From Mycoplasma zalophi (GTDB lineage Bacteria; Bacillota_I; Bacilli_A; Mycoplasmatales; Metamycoplasmataceae), in assembly GCF_018914005.1 (NCBI RefSeq), contig NZ_JAHMHI010000001.1:558001-622000 (forward strand): a stretch of DNA of 64,000 nucleotides, written 5' to 3'. Position numbers and translations under genes: made by a program. Positions within the stretch are counted from its first letter, which is position 1. The number at the start of each line of letters is the position of its first letter. Shown here piece by piece: positions 1 to 12,392 of this stretch. The notes beneath the pieces are model-generated. The model saw only the letters and a program-made list of their open reading frames with translations, was not told the DNA's origin and ran no database searches.

Positions 1-467
1 ATGGTGGGGCAGTTAGAGCGAGAACATTAAGTGAATTAATTTCAAATGATGTAAAAATAGCAATTATCGATAAAAGAAGAACTGCACCTAATGTTAGTGA
101 AGTTATGGGTGTTTTGGGTGATGTTCAAGATAAAAATGTTGTTATTATTGATGATATTATTGACACAGGTGGAACAATTATTAAAGCAGCAAAAACTTTA
201 AAAGAAAATGGTGCAAAAGATATTCTTGTTGCAGCAACACATGGAATTTTTAGTAAAGGTTTTGAAATGTTTGAAAATGAAGAAAGTATTAAAGAAGTTA
301 TTATTACTAATTCTATGGACATAGACCATTTAAGAAAATTCAAAAAAATCAAAATTTTATCACTAGGATTTTTATTAGCTCATGTAATCAAACAAAACAT
401 CAACAGAAAATCATTAACAGAAATTTACAATGCTTACAAAGACGGAAATTGAGAAAATTTTAACTAG
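1..467 (+). CDS. prs: Ribose-phosphate pyrophosphokinase, C-terminal part
   Basis: The 5' end lies outside the window; the visible frame opens at base 3. The enzyme makes PRPP from ribose 5-phosphate and ATP for nucleotide synthesis in the cytosol. Visible family signatures are GGAVRAR, then IAIIDKRR, and the PRPP-binding loop VVIIDDIIDTGGT, followed by the typical C-terminal strand/helix pattern. A TGA at 450-452 is read as Trp, and the frame ends at TAG 465-467. The last 38 bases overlap the start of rsmG, which implies translational coupling. Confidence 0.93.
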
Positions 468-1128
468 TTTTAATATAAATTTATCAGATAGTAAATTACA
501 AACTCTTTTTGAATATTATCTTTTAATAGAAGAAAAAAACAAGGTTATGAATCTTACGGGATTTCATAATGAAAAACTTATAATAGAAGGCTTTATTGAA
601 TCATATTTACTTTTAAAAAAGGCCTTCGATTTATCCGACCCTCAAAAATATAAATTACTTGACATAGGAGCAGGAGTTGGATTTCCTAGTGTACCTTACT
701 TAATAATGACTGATAAAAATATTGAATTAACAATCATTGAACCACTAAAAAAACGTTGTATTTTTTTAAATCATATTTCCGATACCTTGAAACTTAATAT
801 AAACGTAATAAATGATCGCGCAGAGAATGTTAAGTTAAAAAACGAATTTGATTTAGTCACTGCTAGAGCTGTTATGGAACTAAAATATTTAGTTGAAGTG
901 TCATGTCAGTTAGGTAAAATAAATAGCCAACAAGTTTTTATTAAAGGTTCTAATATTAAATCTGAACTTGATGACGCAAAAGCAATTTTAAAACTTTTAA
1001 ATTTAAAATATCTTGTAAATGAATATAAAACTGAAGGAATAAGAACAAATAATTTAGTTTATATTTTTAAAACAGAATCGATAAATCCAAAATTTCCAAG
1101 GTCATGAAACACAATAATTAAAAAATAA
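430..1128 (+). CDS. rsmG: 16S rRNA (guanine-N7) methyltransferase RsmG
   Basis: 232 residues, close to the normal size for RsmG (GidB), which uses SAM to methylate a guanine in the 530 loop of 16S rRNA. The SAM-binding glycine-rich motif LLDIGAGVGFPSVPY sits at about residues 76-90. Upstream is the family motif NKVMNLTGF (about 37-45), and the later strand ends in DLVTARAV. The ATG at 430 lies inside the end of prs. One in-frame TGA (1105-1107, Trp) falls just before the TAA. A strong hairpin terminator follows directly. Confidence 0.93.
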
Positions 1129-1130
1129 CA

Positions 1131-1163
1131 AAAACGCAAAACATATTTCTTGCGTTTTTTATT
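1131..1163 (+). terminator. Rho-independent terminator after rsmG
   Basis: A 9-bp perfect stem (AAAACGCAA at 1131-1139 with TTGCGTTTT at 1150-1158) with a 10-nt loop and a T-rich tail starts 3 bases after the rsmG stop codon. Confidence 0.85.
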
Positions 1164-1628
1164 AACCTAAATAACGTTAAAAATAGTAAAAAATATATTT
1201 AATAAAAAATATTGCAAAAAAAGATAGTTATAACCATTATAATAATAATGAGCAGTTTGGCTTAATTTCCAAATTGCTTATTAGGGTTTATTATTATTTT
1301 TTAAAAATATTTATTGAAAACAAATTAATTATCTGCTTCTATTATTTCAAGATTAATACTAAAACCATCATTATTTTTAAGTTATTAATCTCTCCTTTCT
1401 TTGTAAGTCCAAAAGACTATATATTATATTAAGATTAAGGGTGCCTCAATAATACGGGCATCTTTTTATATACAAATATTGGTAAATCAAAAATTTGTGT
1501 TATAATATAATCACTTTGTTAGCCACTGACAGTGTCAGTATTTTTAATTTTACTTTTTTTTAATTCACTTTATTTTTTCTTGATAAAATTAAAGTAAGAG
1601 TAAATTAGAAAATAAGGAGAAAATAAAA
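1164..1628. other. Intergenic region with several inverted repeats
   Basis: I see no convincing gene here. There are three inverted repeats. Around 1238-1300, TGAGCAGTTTGG pairs with CCAAATTGCTTA and is flanked by A/T-rich arms. At about 1440-1466, GGTGCC pairs with GGCATC followed by T5, which looks like a terminator. At 1527-1541, ACTGAC/GTCAGT is followed by T's, inside the leader of the next gene. On the minus strand a TATAAT-like box near 1424-1432 and an AAGGAG at 1392-1397 precede only a nine-codon hydrophobic reading frame (1342-1371). A short transcript is possible but unproven. Confidence 0.5.
1501..1506 (+). promoter_or_regulatory. Extended -10 box of the dimethylargininase gene
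   Basis: TG-T-TATAAT (TG at 1498-1499) is an extended -10 element 122 bases before the start codon. A hairpin (ACTGAC/GTCAGT, 1527-1541) followed by T-rich DNA lies between it and the gene, so initiation here would give a leader that can fold or attenuate. A second, weaker TAAAAT lies nearer the gene, near 1584. Confidence 0.5.
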
Positions 1629-2432
1629 ATGACACAAATGAAAGATAAATTTAAAAACGTTATTGTTAAGACGCCAGCTTCAACAATGATTAATGGAATT
1701 GCTTCATCAGAAGAAGCACAATCATTACCTCCAGTTAATTATGAATTGGCTCTAAAACAACACGCAAATTATATAAAAACACTAAAAGAAGCAGGAGTTG
1801 AAGTTACTATAGCTCCTAAAAATGAAGATTTCCCAGATTCATGCTTCGTTGAAGATACAGCGGTTATCGTTACAGGTGAATTCGCAGTATTGACAAATCC
1901 AGGTGCTGACACAAGAAATGGTGAAAAATTAGAAATGTTACCATATCTACAAAAATTCTTTGATGATGAACACATCTTTAAAATTCAATTCCCAGGAACA
2001 GTAGACGGTGGGGATGTTATGATGGTAGGGGATACATACTACATCGGAATGTCAGATAGAACAAACCGTGAAGGAATTAGACAATTCCACAACATATTAG
2101 CAGCTCACGGTAAAAAAGTTGTTCCAGTTCCAATGACAGAAATGTTACACTTAAAAACAGGAGTTAACTACTTAGAACACAACAATCTATTAATTTCAGG
2201 AGAATTTTTAAATTACCCAACATTTAAAGACTTTAACCAAATTGTTGTAGATAAATCTGAAGCTTACTCAGCAAACTGTATTTGAGTAAATGAAACAGTT
2301 ATAGTTCCAGCAGGATACCCAGGAACACTTAAAAAAGTTCAAGATCTTGGAATTTACAAAGTTGTTGAATGCGACACATCAGAATTTAAAAAATTAGATG
2401 GTGGATTAAGCTGTCTATCACTAAGATTCTAA
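1629..2432 (+). CDS. Dimethylarginine dimethylaminohydrolase (DDAH)
   Basis: 267 residues, the length of a single-domain DDAH in the amidinotransferase/arginine deiminase fold superfamily. DDAH hydrolyses asymmetric methylarginines to citrulline and a methylamine. Diagnostic motifs are in order: FPDSCFVEDTAVI, DGGDVMMVGD, SDRTNREG, the catalytic-His segment LHLKTG (His174), LEHN, and the nucleophile near the C-terminus, GLSCLSLRF (Cys262). All expected catalytic residues are therefore present. The start is set by AAGGAG nine bases upstream. One TGA-Trp (2283-2285) interrupts the frame under the standard code. A related guanidine hydrolase with a different substrate cannot be excluded from sequence alone. 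Confidence 0.82.
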
Positions 2433-2441
2433 TAAACAAAC

Positions 2442-2500
2442 AAACATCCTTAATGGATGTTTTGTATACAAAAAAACACAGTATTTTACTGTGTTTTTTA
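2442..2500. terminator. Two hairpin terminators between convergent genes
   Basis: AAACATCC pairs with GGATGTTT (2442-2463), followed by T's. A second stem, AACACAGTA with TACTGTGTT flanked by A-run and T-run (about 2471-2500), can act in both directions. They separate the dimethylargininase gene from gpmI, which ends at 2502 on the other strand. Confidence 0.75.
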
Positions 2501-2501
2501 A

Positions 2502-4016
2502 TTATTTTAATCTATTTATTATTAAAGATTGTCCCGTCATTTCTGCGGGTTTATCAATATTTAAATAATCTAAAATTGTAGGAGCAACATCTGCTAGTGT
2601 ACCATTTTTAAGGGCGATGGTTTTATCATATGAAATTAACATAACCGGACTTGTGGTGTGTTTTGTTGCAGGATTATTGTTTTCATCTTCAGTAATTTCT
2701 GCATTGCCGTGATCTGCTGTAATAAATCAATTTACTTCATCTTTGTGAGTGCTTACATAATTTAAAATTCGTTCAAATTGTTCATCTAAAAATTCTATGG
2801 CCTGTGTAGTTGCTTTTAAATTTCCAGTATGACCAACCATATCTGGATTAGCATAATTTACGATTATAAAATCATAATTGTCTATTTCATTTAATAAAAC
2901 GTCTGTAATTTCTCTTGCTGACATATGAGGATAATCTGCAAATGATTCAGCCTTTATGCTGTCCACTAAAATTCTAGATTCATTATTAAATTTAACATCT
3001 TTTCCACCATTAAAAAAGTATGTAACATGAGCATATTTTTGAGTTTCAGCAATTCTTAATTGTTTAATGTTATTTTTAGCAAGAACTTCTCCTAAAGAAT
3101 TTTCTATACTCATTTCTTTAAATGCTATTTCTGTGTTTATGTCTTCGTATTTCATTAAAGAAACAAATTTAGCAATTTTTATCTTATTTTTGGGTTCGTA
3201 ATCATATATTTTTGAACCTAAAAATAAATGTGATAATTGTCTTGCTCTATCGGGTCTAAAATTAAAAAATACAATCGAATCATTGTCTTTTACCGGTTTT
3301 GAATTTCTTACAAAAGCGGGCACAAAAAATTCATCAAAAATATTTTGAGAATATTGTTTATTAATATAGTCATTTATATCATCAATAACATTTTCGCTTT
3401 GTCCCAAAATTGCGTCATATGCTAATTGATTTCTTGAAAAAATTTTATCCCTATCCATTGCATAAAAACGGCCAGCAATAGAAGAAATTACATAATCATA
3501 TTCTTTTATTTTTTTGTTTAAAATTTCGAGAGATTCATTGATAGATTGAGGAGAAACATCTCGACCATCTCCAAAAATATGAACACTCACATCCTTTAGA
3601 TTATTTTCATAACACATATCTAATATTTCAAACAAATGTTTATCAATTGAATGTACTCCTCCGTTACTTAAAAGACCCATAAGATGCAGTGTTGTTTGAG
3701 TATTTTTTGAGTATTTAATAACGTCTAGTAGTGTTTTGTTGTGTTTAAAAGTATTTTCTCTTATTTCATTATTTATTAGAGAAAGCCCGGTATAAACAAC
3801 TCTCCCGGCCCCTATTGTTAAATGTCCAACTTCACTGTTTCCAATTTGATTTTCGGGTAAACCAACATATTTTCCAGAAGCCTCTAGTATTGAATTAGGA
3901 CACATTGCAAAAAGATAGTCAAAAATAGGGTGAAATGCTAACTTAAAAGCATTTCCTTGATTTTCCTCGCGAATCCCTAAACCATCAATAATTGTTAGTA
4001 TTACTTTCTTTTTCAC
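2502..4016 (-). CDS. gpmI: 2,3-bisphosphoglycerate-independent phosphoglycerate mutase
   Basis: 504 residues, the normal length of this two-metal (Mn-type) alkaline-phosphatase-superfamily enzyme. It interconverts 3- and 2-phosphoglycerate in glycolysis. Metal motif IIDGLG lies at the N-terminus (Asp11), and the phospho-accepting serine is in [13 protein letters not shown] (Ser61). Family blocks [30 protein letters not shown] and MVGHTG follow, and the C-terminal metal motif TADHGNAE comes after the single TGA-Trp codon (2727-2729). The start at 4016 is preceded by a Shine-Dalgarno-like AGGGAGG. It is transcribed alone, divergent from the permease gene. Confidence 0.95.
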
Positions 4017-4187
4017 GCTACCTCCCTTATAATTACTTTAATTATATAAAATTATATTTCACATAAATACTAATTCTTATTAAGAATTATTTTTGTGCTA
4101 ATAAGGTATTATTTTTTTAAATTTACAACGATAATGTATTTTTAATATAAAATTAGTATTATTTTTATATATTATATAAAAACAATC

Positions 4188-4194
4188 AAGGAGG
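4188..4194 (+). promoter_or_regulatory. Strong ribosome binding site of the giant permease
   Basis: AAGGAGG lies five bases before ATG 4200. An ATG at 4195 is followed at once by TAA and is not a start. The 183-base gap to gpmI holds the divergent promoters in very A/T-rich DNA. Confidence 0.7.
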
Positions 4195-4199
4195 ATGTA

Positions 4200-7100
4200 A
4201 TGATTAGATTATTAAAAGAAGTTTTTAGATCACTTTCAAGAAATAAAATCACAGTAATCGGATTAACAATTTTAATTTTTATTACTTGTGGATTATTCAC
4301 ATTATTATTTGACATTAAAAAGAGTTATACCTCAACACTTTCAAGTTATCAAACTGTTTCTAAAATGCAAGATTTAACAGTTAATTTAGATGTCAATCCT
4401 AATGGAGAAGTTCCTAATGGAGGATATGATCAGGTTAATGATGAAGGATTAATTGATAATAAACCAATAATTTATACACCGGATTCTTCGCTTAAATTAT
4501 ATAAACAAAGTACAAAAAATTTAAGTGTGCCTGAACAAGAATTAAATTTTTTAAATATTAGAAATTTTTCATTAAATAGTAGCCCTCTAAAAGATCAAGA
4601 TATATATATAGACAGTAGCATTTTTCAAAAATGATTTTTTGACAATCAAAACAACACAGGAATTGCTATTTTTGACATGAAAAATGGTTATTTTGAGTTA
4701 ACTAATGATATTGCACTTCCTATTTATTTAAAATCACAAGATAATTATTCAAGAATATTTCATGATATTTCAATCAATGCAACAGAAACATTTACTTTCG
4801 ATAAACAATATAAACTAAAAGATATTGCAAACATAATTAATACTCCTTCTGGTTCTACGCATTATAAGTTAAATGATTACTTGGTTAAACCACTAGACTT
4901 ATTTATTAATCCCAAAACTAAAGAAGCTTCTTTTGATACTCATAAATTAGAATTATGAACAATTGAAGGTGATGTTGTTATTATTTCTGGCGAGAATATA
5001 TTAAAACAATTAGGTTTTACAAGAGCTGAAAATGATAGATTTTATTTTAAAAATACCGATTCACAAAAAGATTTACATTTTCAAGAACCTTCAAAAATTA
5101 CAGAACAAAACATAGATTCTAAAACTTTATTAGTTAATAAGTTTTCATTAGTTAATTATTTTGCTTCACAAAATATTGATCAAATAAATTCAAAAATTTA
5201 TGATACATTTTTATTCCAAAAAAATCAAAAATATCAATTTCCTTTAAGTTGAATTCAAAATGTTGAAATAGAAACAGAATTTGAAAAAAGATTATTTAAA
5301 TTAAATTGAGATTATAATACAGAAAATAATGCTTCTAATTGAAAGGGTAGCTATTTAAGTTATATTTCTAAAATTTATTCAGATAATAACAATCAAATAC
5401 CTAATGATATTAAAGAATTTGGTTTTTGAACAAAATCAACAAAAACCAGATGATATTTAGAAACAAATTCACCTGGTGAATGACGTTCAACTAAAGAACC
5501 TATTTCATTAGATGATTTAGATGTTGTTTTATCTTTAAAAAATAACCAACCAACCTCTACTGAAAAAGACACCATTGCAAAAATTGAAAATATTGATCCT
5601 CAATGAAATCAAGTTAAGATAAGAGAAAAATTTAATGAAATTTCAAATACTAATTTACTTCAATTAAAAAGAAATGAACTTGCTCAAGGAGCAAATAATG
5701 TTGCTAAGAAAGCAATTATAAAAAAAGTTGTTAATAAAGTTGGAGAAGAAAATGTTGGTCTAAGACAAACTTTAACAGTTGAAACTATTAATGATGGAGA
5801 TTCAAAGAAAAATATTTTCCATTTTATAAATACAGGTGATTCTAATAACTCTATTAGAGGAGTAAAACAAAATGTTGGTAAATTATATAATGAAGTTACC
5901 AATCCAACCATTTTAAATAAAACCGATAGTAGAAGAAACATTGAAGAATATTTATTAATTCCTGATAAAAATTATCCAAACAGAAAAACAAAATTACCTT
6001 CTGAATATGCAAAAAATATAATTGAATATATTTTTAAAGGTTATACACCTGATCCAAATTATTTAGATACAGATATTAGATTTGAACCATATTATAATTA
6101 TTACCCAGGAACACAAATTCCTTATTTAACTAACGCTAAAATTCTTTTATTAATTTCAGAAGATGAAGATAATAATACTGTGCAATATGCAATTGCAAAA
6201 AGTGAGGTTAATTCAAAAACGGGTGAAGCTAAGTATATTGTTCTTGGACAAAAAGAAATAAATGGTGAGTTATACTGAACAAGATTATTAATACCAGAAC
6301 AAGAAAGTAGTTTATCAATTAATGAATTAGACAACTTTTTAATTCAACATAGATTAACAATAAAAGCTAAAATAGGTAAGCAAGGTTGAGCTAAAATAGA
6401 TCCAAGTTATAAAAATAGCATTTATTTACCTATAAATTATGGTTCAGTAGATAATGCTGCCATCATCGATATTACACAAAATAATACAATTAATATTCTT
6501 ATAAAACAAATTAAGCAAACAATATTAAAAACAGATTTATCTAATTTATTTACAAAAGAACAATTAGATAAAATTTTAGCAGCAGGTCAAATAGCAGTTG
6601 AAAAAAATCAGCTACATAATTTATTAGCTTCAGGAAAAACAAATGAAGTTATTATTAAAGTTGTTATATTTGATTGATTACATGAATTATCAAAATCTAC
6701 TCAAAGATCAGATGAGAAACTATTAAATTTTAATATTAATACCTTTTGAGAATCAATTGTAAACAATATCATAGGATTCATTAAAAACAAATATACCTAT
6801 GATAATAATGTTTTAAGAACTCATGAACAACAAAGAAATTATCTAAAACAAGAATTAGATAAATTAGAAGAATTGTTAATGAATATAACTGGCTCAAAAA
6901 CACCATTTTTCAATAACTTAATTTTAGGATTTAAAATTTCAAATATTATTGATTACATTAAAGATTATGATAAACTTTTAGACTCAATTAGTTCAATACT
7001 TACATCAATTGATTTATTAAAATTTTCATCATTAGGTAGACAATGATATTTGAAACACCCTTATAAACCTTATTTAAATGCTAACGCAAATTATTACACA

Positions 7101-10100
7101 TTAAGTTCAGATGAAATAACTTCCTTCTTATTACAAAGCATTGATGAAAACAAAATCAAAAAAGCTTTAAATACATTAATACAACAGATAGATTTTAAAG
7201 CTTTGTTGAGTCCAGAAAGTGATTTAAGTATTTATAAAAAAATCTTAATTACAGCTGAAAATGCAAATAAACCTTTAGGAAATTCTGAAAAAACAAGATT
7301 AACATCTTTATTTAATAAATTAAACGGATATGAAGATCCTCAAAAAGCATTTGATAACATCAATGAAGCATTAGAAATTTTAGTAAATTCATTTTCTTTA
7401 GAAACTTTTAATAAAAACATCACTCATTTTCTAGATAAAAGTGAACAAAAAGAACCAGTTATTGCTAATGGTGTATTATTTAACAATAACTATATCAAAA
7501 GACTAAAACAATCAAATTGAATTGCTAGTTTAATTAGTGCATTAACACAAGCGCAAGCAAACAATCACAATATCTTAGGAAAAGTTAAAACAATACAAGA
7601 AGCAATTAAATTACTTGCCAATTTATCATCTGCTACTCAAAATGCAGCGGGATTACATATTCCAACAAGCGATAATAAAAAAATATCATTTGATGATTTA
7701 GGTTCATTAGGGTTAATTAGATTCCCTTCACCTGAAGATAAAATAGCAACCAATAATTATATTGGTCAGTATGATGCTAATAAAATTTTTGCCTTAAAAC
7801 AAAAAATAGATACAGCCATTGCTTCAAATAAAAATCTTTTAAAATTCAGCATTGAAGAATCAAGTTTTTTAACAGATATTATTTTAGTAAACAATGCTGA
7901 ATTTCAAGATTTAGAAAAAATATCAACTAAATTAAATAATTATTTAAATCTAATTTCAAAATTGTTAATAAAAAATTACCAGAATAATATAAATCCATAT
8001 AATTTAAATTTTGAAGAAGATGCAACTGTACCTATTGCAACATATGGAGATTTAGCTTATCGTTCTGCTTTATTTAATAAGAATACAAAAAATACTGATT
8101 CAAATGAAGTATTACATTTTCTATATAATCAAATAAAACCTATTTTAAGTGGTTTTCTAACAAAAGATGCAAATGGATTTATTGGTCAAGAGTTAAATTT
8201 ATATTCTTTTTGAATTAAACTAACATATGAATTAAAAACTACAGTACCCAACATTACATTTGATGAAATTAAAACAATTATTTTAACAATTTTTAATTTC
8301 ATGCAAAATGAAAATGTTGCTAGATTATTAAGACAATATGAAAACGTTGATAATCAAATACCTTCTTATAATTCAATGCTTGGTAGTGATTTGAATAACT
8401 ATGCAACAATACTAAAAATAAGTAAAGGATTATCAAATAATATTGTTTCAACAAAAGAATTTGAAAACTCTAATCTTTTAGAAACATTACAACAAGATTT
8501 AGCACAAAAGAATTTAAATAATTATTGAGAATATATAAACAAACTTCTTAATAAAAATATTTATCAATTCGTTGCAATGATGAGTATGTTAAATGAAGCA
8601 TCATTTATGCCTACTTTTTACAAAGAATCACAAGAGCAATTTGTAAACAACTTTATAAATGCTCCTGAAAATTCCACTTTAGGTTCTTTAATAACAAGTG
8701 ATTATGATTTAGCTGTTTTATACAAAAACACACTGTCATACTCACAATTATCAAATCAAATTAGAATATTAGGTATAAATCCAATAGTAATAAATCCATT
8801 TATGGCTTTAAGTTTTCCTCAAGTACTTTTATATACTGCTATATCTGACCAAGAAAATAAGGGAAATTTAGCATATTTGGTTACACAACTTTCAAGAGAT
8901 TTAGAAACTATAAATATTGATGATCTTGATAAATTAATTAATCCTTTATATGATTCATTAATAAGACAACAAGAATTATCTGATTCTGGTGATAAAAATA
9001 TTGCTTTAGATATGTCTTATTTCACATGATTAAAAAATAAATTCATTTTAAAAGATCAAGATGACCAAACAATTTTCGGATTAAATACAAACAAAATTTT
9101 TGAACAACTATTGTTTTCATTAATTTCTACTAACTATGTAAATAACTTAGTTGCATATAATGATACAAGTGCATATTTAGCAAAAATTAACTACGCTTAC
9201 TTACAAAAAAATAAAAAAGAAGTTTATACTGGTAATATCGATGAATATTTAAAAGATCCATTTAAAATGGCTGTATTCATCAATACATTGGACTCAAAAT
9301 ACAAAATAAAAATTAACTCAATTGAATATTTAATTATTGGAATTGATACTACAGCTGATTATTTATACCCTGTAATTAATGAAGAAAATTTACAAGTAGA
9401 TACTTCAAAACAATCACTTGTTTATGTAAATAGTAAAGGTTTTGATAGAATCAAAAGTGCTTATCCTACTTTAGCGCTTAAAGACTATTTATTAGTTAAA
9501 AAAGGTGAATTTAAAGACACAGAACTAAAACAAGAATTTTCAGAATTTATTGCTTCAATTGCAAGTAATATAACAAACAAAGTATTTTTAGCTGATGAAT
9601 TAGATCCAATTAACCCTGAAATTTCAATAAGAATTACTTTAGTACAAAAAATTATTCACTCTATAGGTAATGTTCAGTTATTTAGTTTAATTATATTAAT
9701 AACATTAGTATCAATATCTGTTTACTTTATTATTAGAAGATATATAAATGATAGAAATAAAGTTATTGGTATATTACGTTCACAAGGTTATAAAGCTAGT
9801 GAAATATCATTTTCATTTAGTTCATTTGCATGACCAAGTACTATTGTTGGATCTATTACAGGTTATATTCTAGGTCACTTTGTTCAACCAATAGCATTTA
9901 AGGTTTTTTCAAGTTATTGAACATTACCAACAACAATGATTTCATTTAACTGACTAACATTGGTAAATACATTCATAGTTCCGTTTATATTTTTATCAAT
10001 ATTAATATTCTTGATTACGATGTTTAGTATAAGAATAAAAGCAATTGAGCAAATGTCTGGATTAAGTGAGTTAAATGTTGGAAAAATTTCACAAAAAATT

Positions 10101-12392
10101 GCAGTATTATTCAGAGTATTACCTATTAAAAGTAGATTTATTGCAATGTTAACTTTAAATAACTTCTGAAAACTATTTAGTTTATTTATAAGCTTTTCAA
10201 TCACTTCATTGATTACAATGTTTAGTTTAAGTAGTTTAAATGTTTTCCAAAAATCAATCCAAAGAACATATCAAAATAGAAATTACAATTTTAAATTAGA
10301 CTTAGAAACACCAACAATAGAAGGTGGTCCTTATATTCTATATAACAAAAATAATTTAAATGATTTATTATATGTTCCAGATGATTTAAGTGCATCAAGT
10401 CAAGGTGGAGATAAAAACCAAACAGACTATAATTCACCATTTTATTTCAAACCAGGTTATAGCTATAATACAGATGTTTTAAATAAACCATTTGCACCAT
10501 CTGTTTTAACAAAATCATCACTTGATATTTTATTAGATACTTCAGTTGAGTTATCGCCTTGAGATGTTGTTTTTGCAAGTTTACCTGAAACACAAAAAGC
10601 CAGAATAATTCAAATTTTTAAATCAGTATCTACAAAAATGTTTAACACACAAAATTTACACTACACAAATAGCGATACTACTTATTTTGATCCATTATCA
10701 TTAGAATATGAGTCACTATATGCAACCGAAACACCTGATCCAAATTCTCCAAAAATAAGTTACTTTACGTTTAATGAATCAAACATTGTTGCAAGAGGAA
10801 TAAAAAATGCTTCTTCATTAGGACAATTCTTATTTGTTGAATATGATAAATTTAATAACTTCTATAAAAAACCAGCATCAATTAAAACTGATAAAGTAAG
10901 AAGTTTATATCGAAACTTTTTAGTTGACGCTTATAAAAAAATAGATAAAAATGATTTCTTTATGAGTTTTGGTGGAGTAATTTGAAATAACCATACAAAC
11001 GAAAAATATTCATATGCAAAAACGTCAATATTTAATCAAAATATTGAAATATATGGATATAAAAAAGATTCAAAATTTATTGAATTAAGAGATGCAAATA
11101 ATAAAGACTTAAATGACGTTTTATATAAGGACTTTCCATTTGATAAACCTCTACCAGATAATTTAGAAAACGCAATTTTACCACTAGTTATTAATAATGT
11201 TGTGGCAAAAAAATGAGGATTAAAAGAAGGGTCTATTATTAAATTTAATATTCAAAATCACGTAGATAGATTTGTTGATCAAATATTAAATATAAAAAAT
11301 GACAATCACACATTTACGTTTAAAGTTGTTGGAATTAATGAAACCTATATTAATAATGAATTAATTACAACTAAAGAAATCGTTGATAGAATAACTGGAT
11401 TAGATAAGTTATCAACCTGAATTAAAGAAAAAAGACAAGATGAATTAAATGTTTTAATTAAGCAAGATCCAGATAATGCTTTAGAATATAGTCAATGATT
11501 TAACAATGAATACGAAGCATTTAATGGTATTTTAAGTAACGATGAAGCACCGGAACAAACAATTAACACACTAACCACTTATTCATCAAGCGGATACTGA
11601 GGAGCTATTCAAAGTTACAACGCAAATGTCGCAGATGATAAATCAATTACAGATTTTTTTAAAAAAATATTTGTAGGACAAAGTGGAACTGATCCAATGT
11701 TTAAATTTACAGTAGATTCTTATAATCAAACACACAATACTCAGTTAGATTGAAGACAAAAAATTAAAGAATTTTTAAATGTAACTGATGAACAATACAA
11801 AACTTGAGGAGATCAAGCATTGGTAAATGAACCTATTGAACCAGAAATTAAAAAATATATGATTAATGCAATAAATAGACTATATGGTTCAGAAGGATCT
11901 ATTTATGGAAAAGATATATTATATGGTGCTTCACAAAGCGTTAATTCAAAAGATATTGAAGCAGGATTTATAAGTGGTATTGCTGCTACAATTACAAACA
12001 TAACGCTAGCATTTATTATCATAAGTTTTATTGTGTCAATAATTATTTTAATTATGATTACAAACTCAATGGTTAATTCTAATAAGGAATCAGTTGCAAC
12101 ATTTAGTATTTTAGGATATTCAAATAAAGAAAAAATTTATTTATTCTTCTTTAATTACATACCAATCATTCTCTTTGCGTCTTTATTAATGATTCCAATT
12201 ACATTCATATTAATTGTTTCATTTAATGCCTTTATGCTCGCAACTAGTCAGATGGTACTTCCTCTATACTTATTCCAATCAACAATTTTAATCAGTATGT
12301 TAGTATCATTATTAGTATTTGGAATAACAAGTATATTTGCATGAATAAGTTTAAATAAAATTAAACCTGTTTACTTATTGAAAGGAAAATAA
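4200..12392 (+). CDS. Giant FtsX/MacB-type ABC transporter permease
   Basis: 2730 residues in one table-4 frame containing many TGA-Trp codons. I read most of the frame, including all the stretches between the long standard-code segments, and found no TAA or TAG before 12390. There is an N-terminal membrane segment (about 17-37), then about 1790 residues of predicted extracellular sequence. A cluster of membrane segments follows (about 1831-1850, 1880-1900, 1924-1942, 1990-2012). A second extracytoplasmic part of about 590 residues precedes a final set at about 2600-2715. A TM, a large ectodomain, then an FtsX-like TM bundle, twice over, is the layout of LolC/MacB/FtsX permeases, but enormously extended. 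The stop overlaps the ATG of the ATPase (TAATG). Substrate is unknown; export or extraction of membrane-bound material is the family theme. Confidence 0.8.

Noticed and set aside
1342-1371. Nine-codon hydrophobic peptide on the minus strand
   Set aside because: The AAGGAG is about 20 bases from the ATG, too far for a normal ribosome site, and the peptide is too short to judge.
4200-12392. A string of a dozen short genes suggested by the standard code
   Set aside because: All lie in the same frame separated only by TGA. I found no TAA or TAG in the connecting stretches, so it is one table-4 gene.
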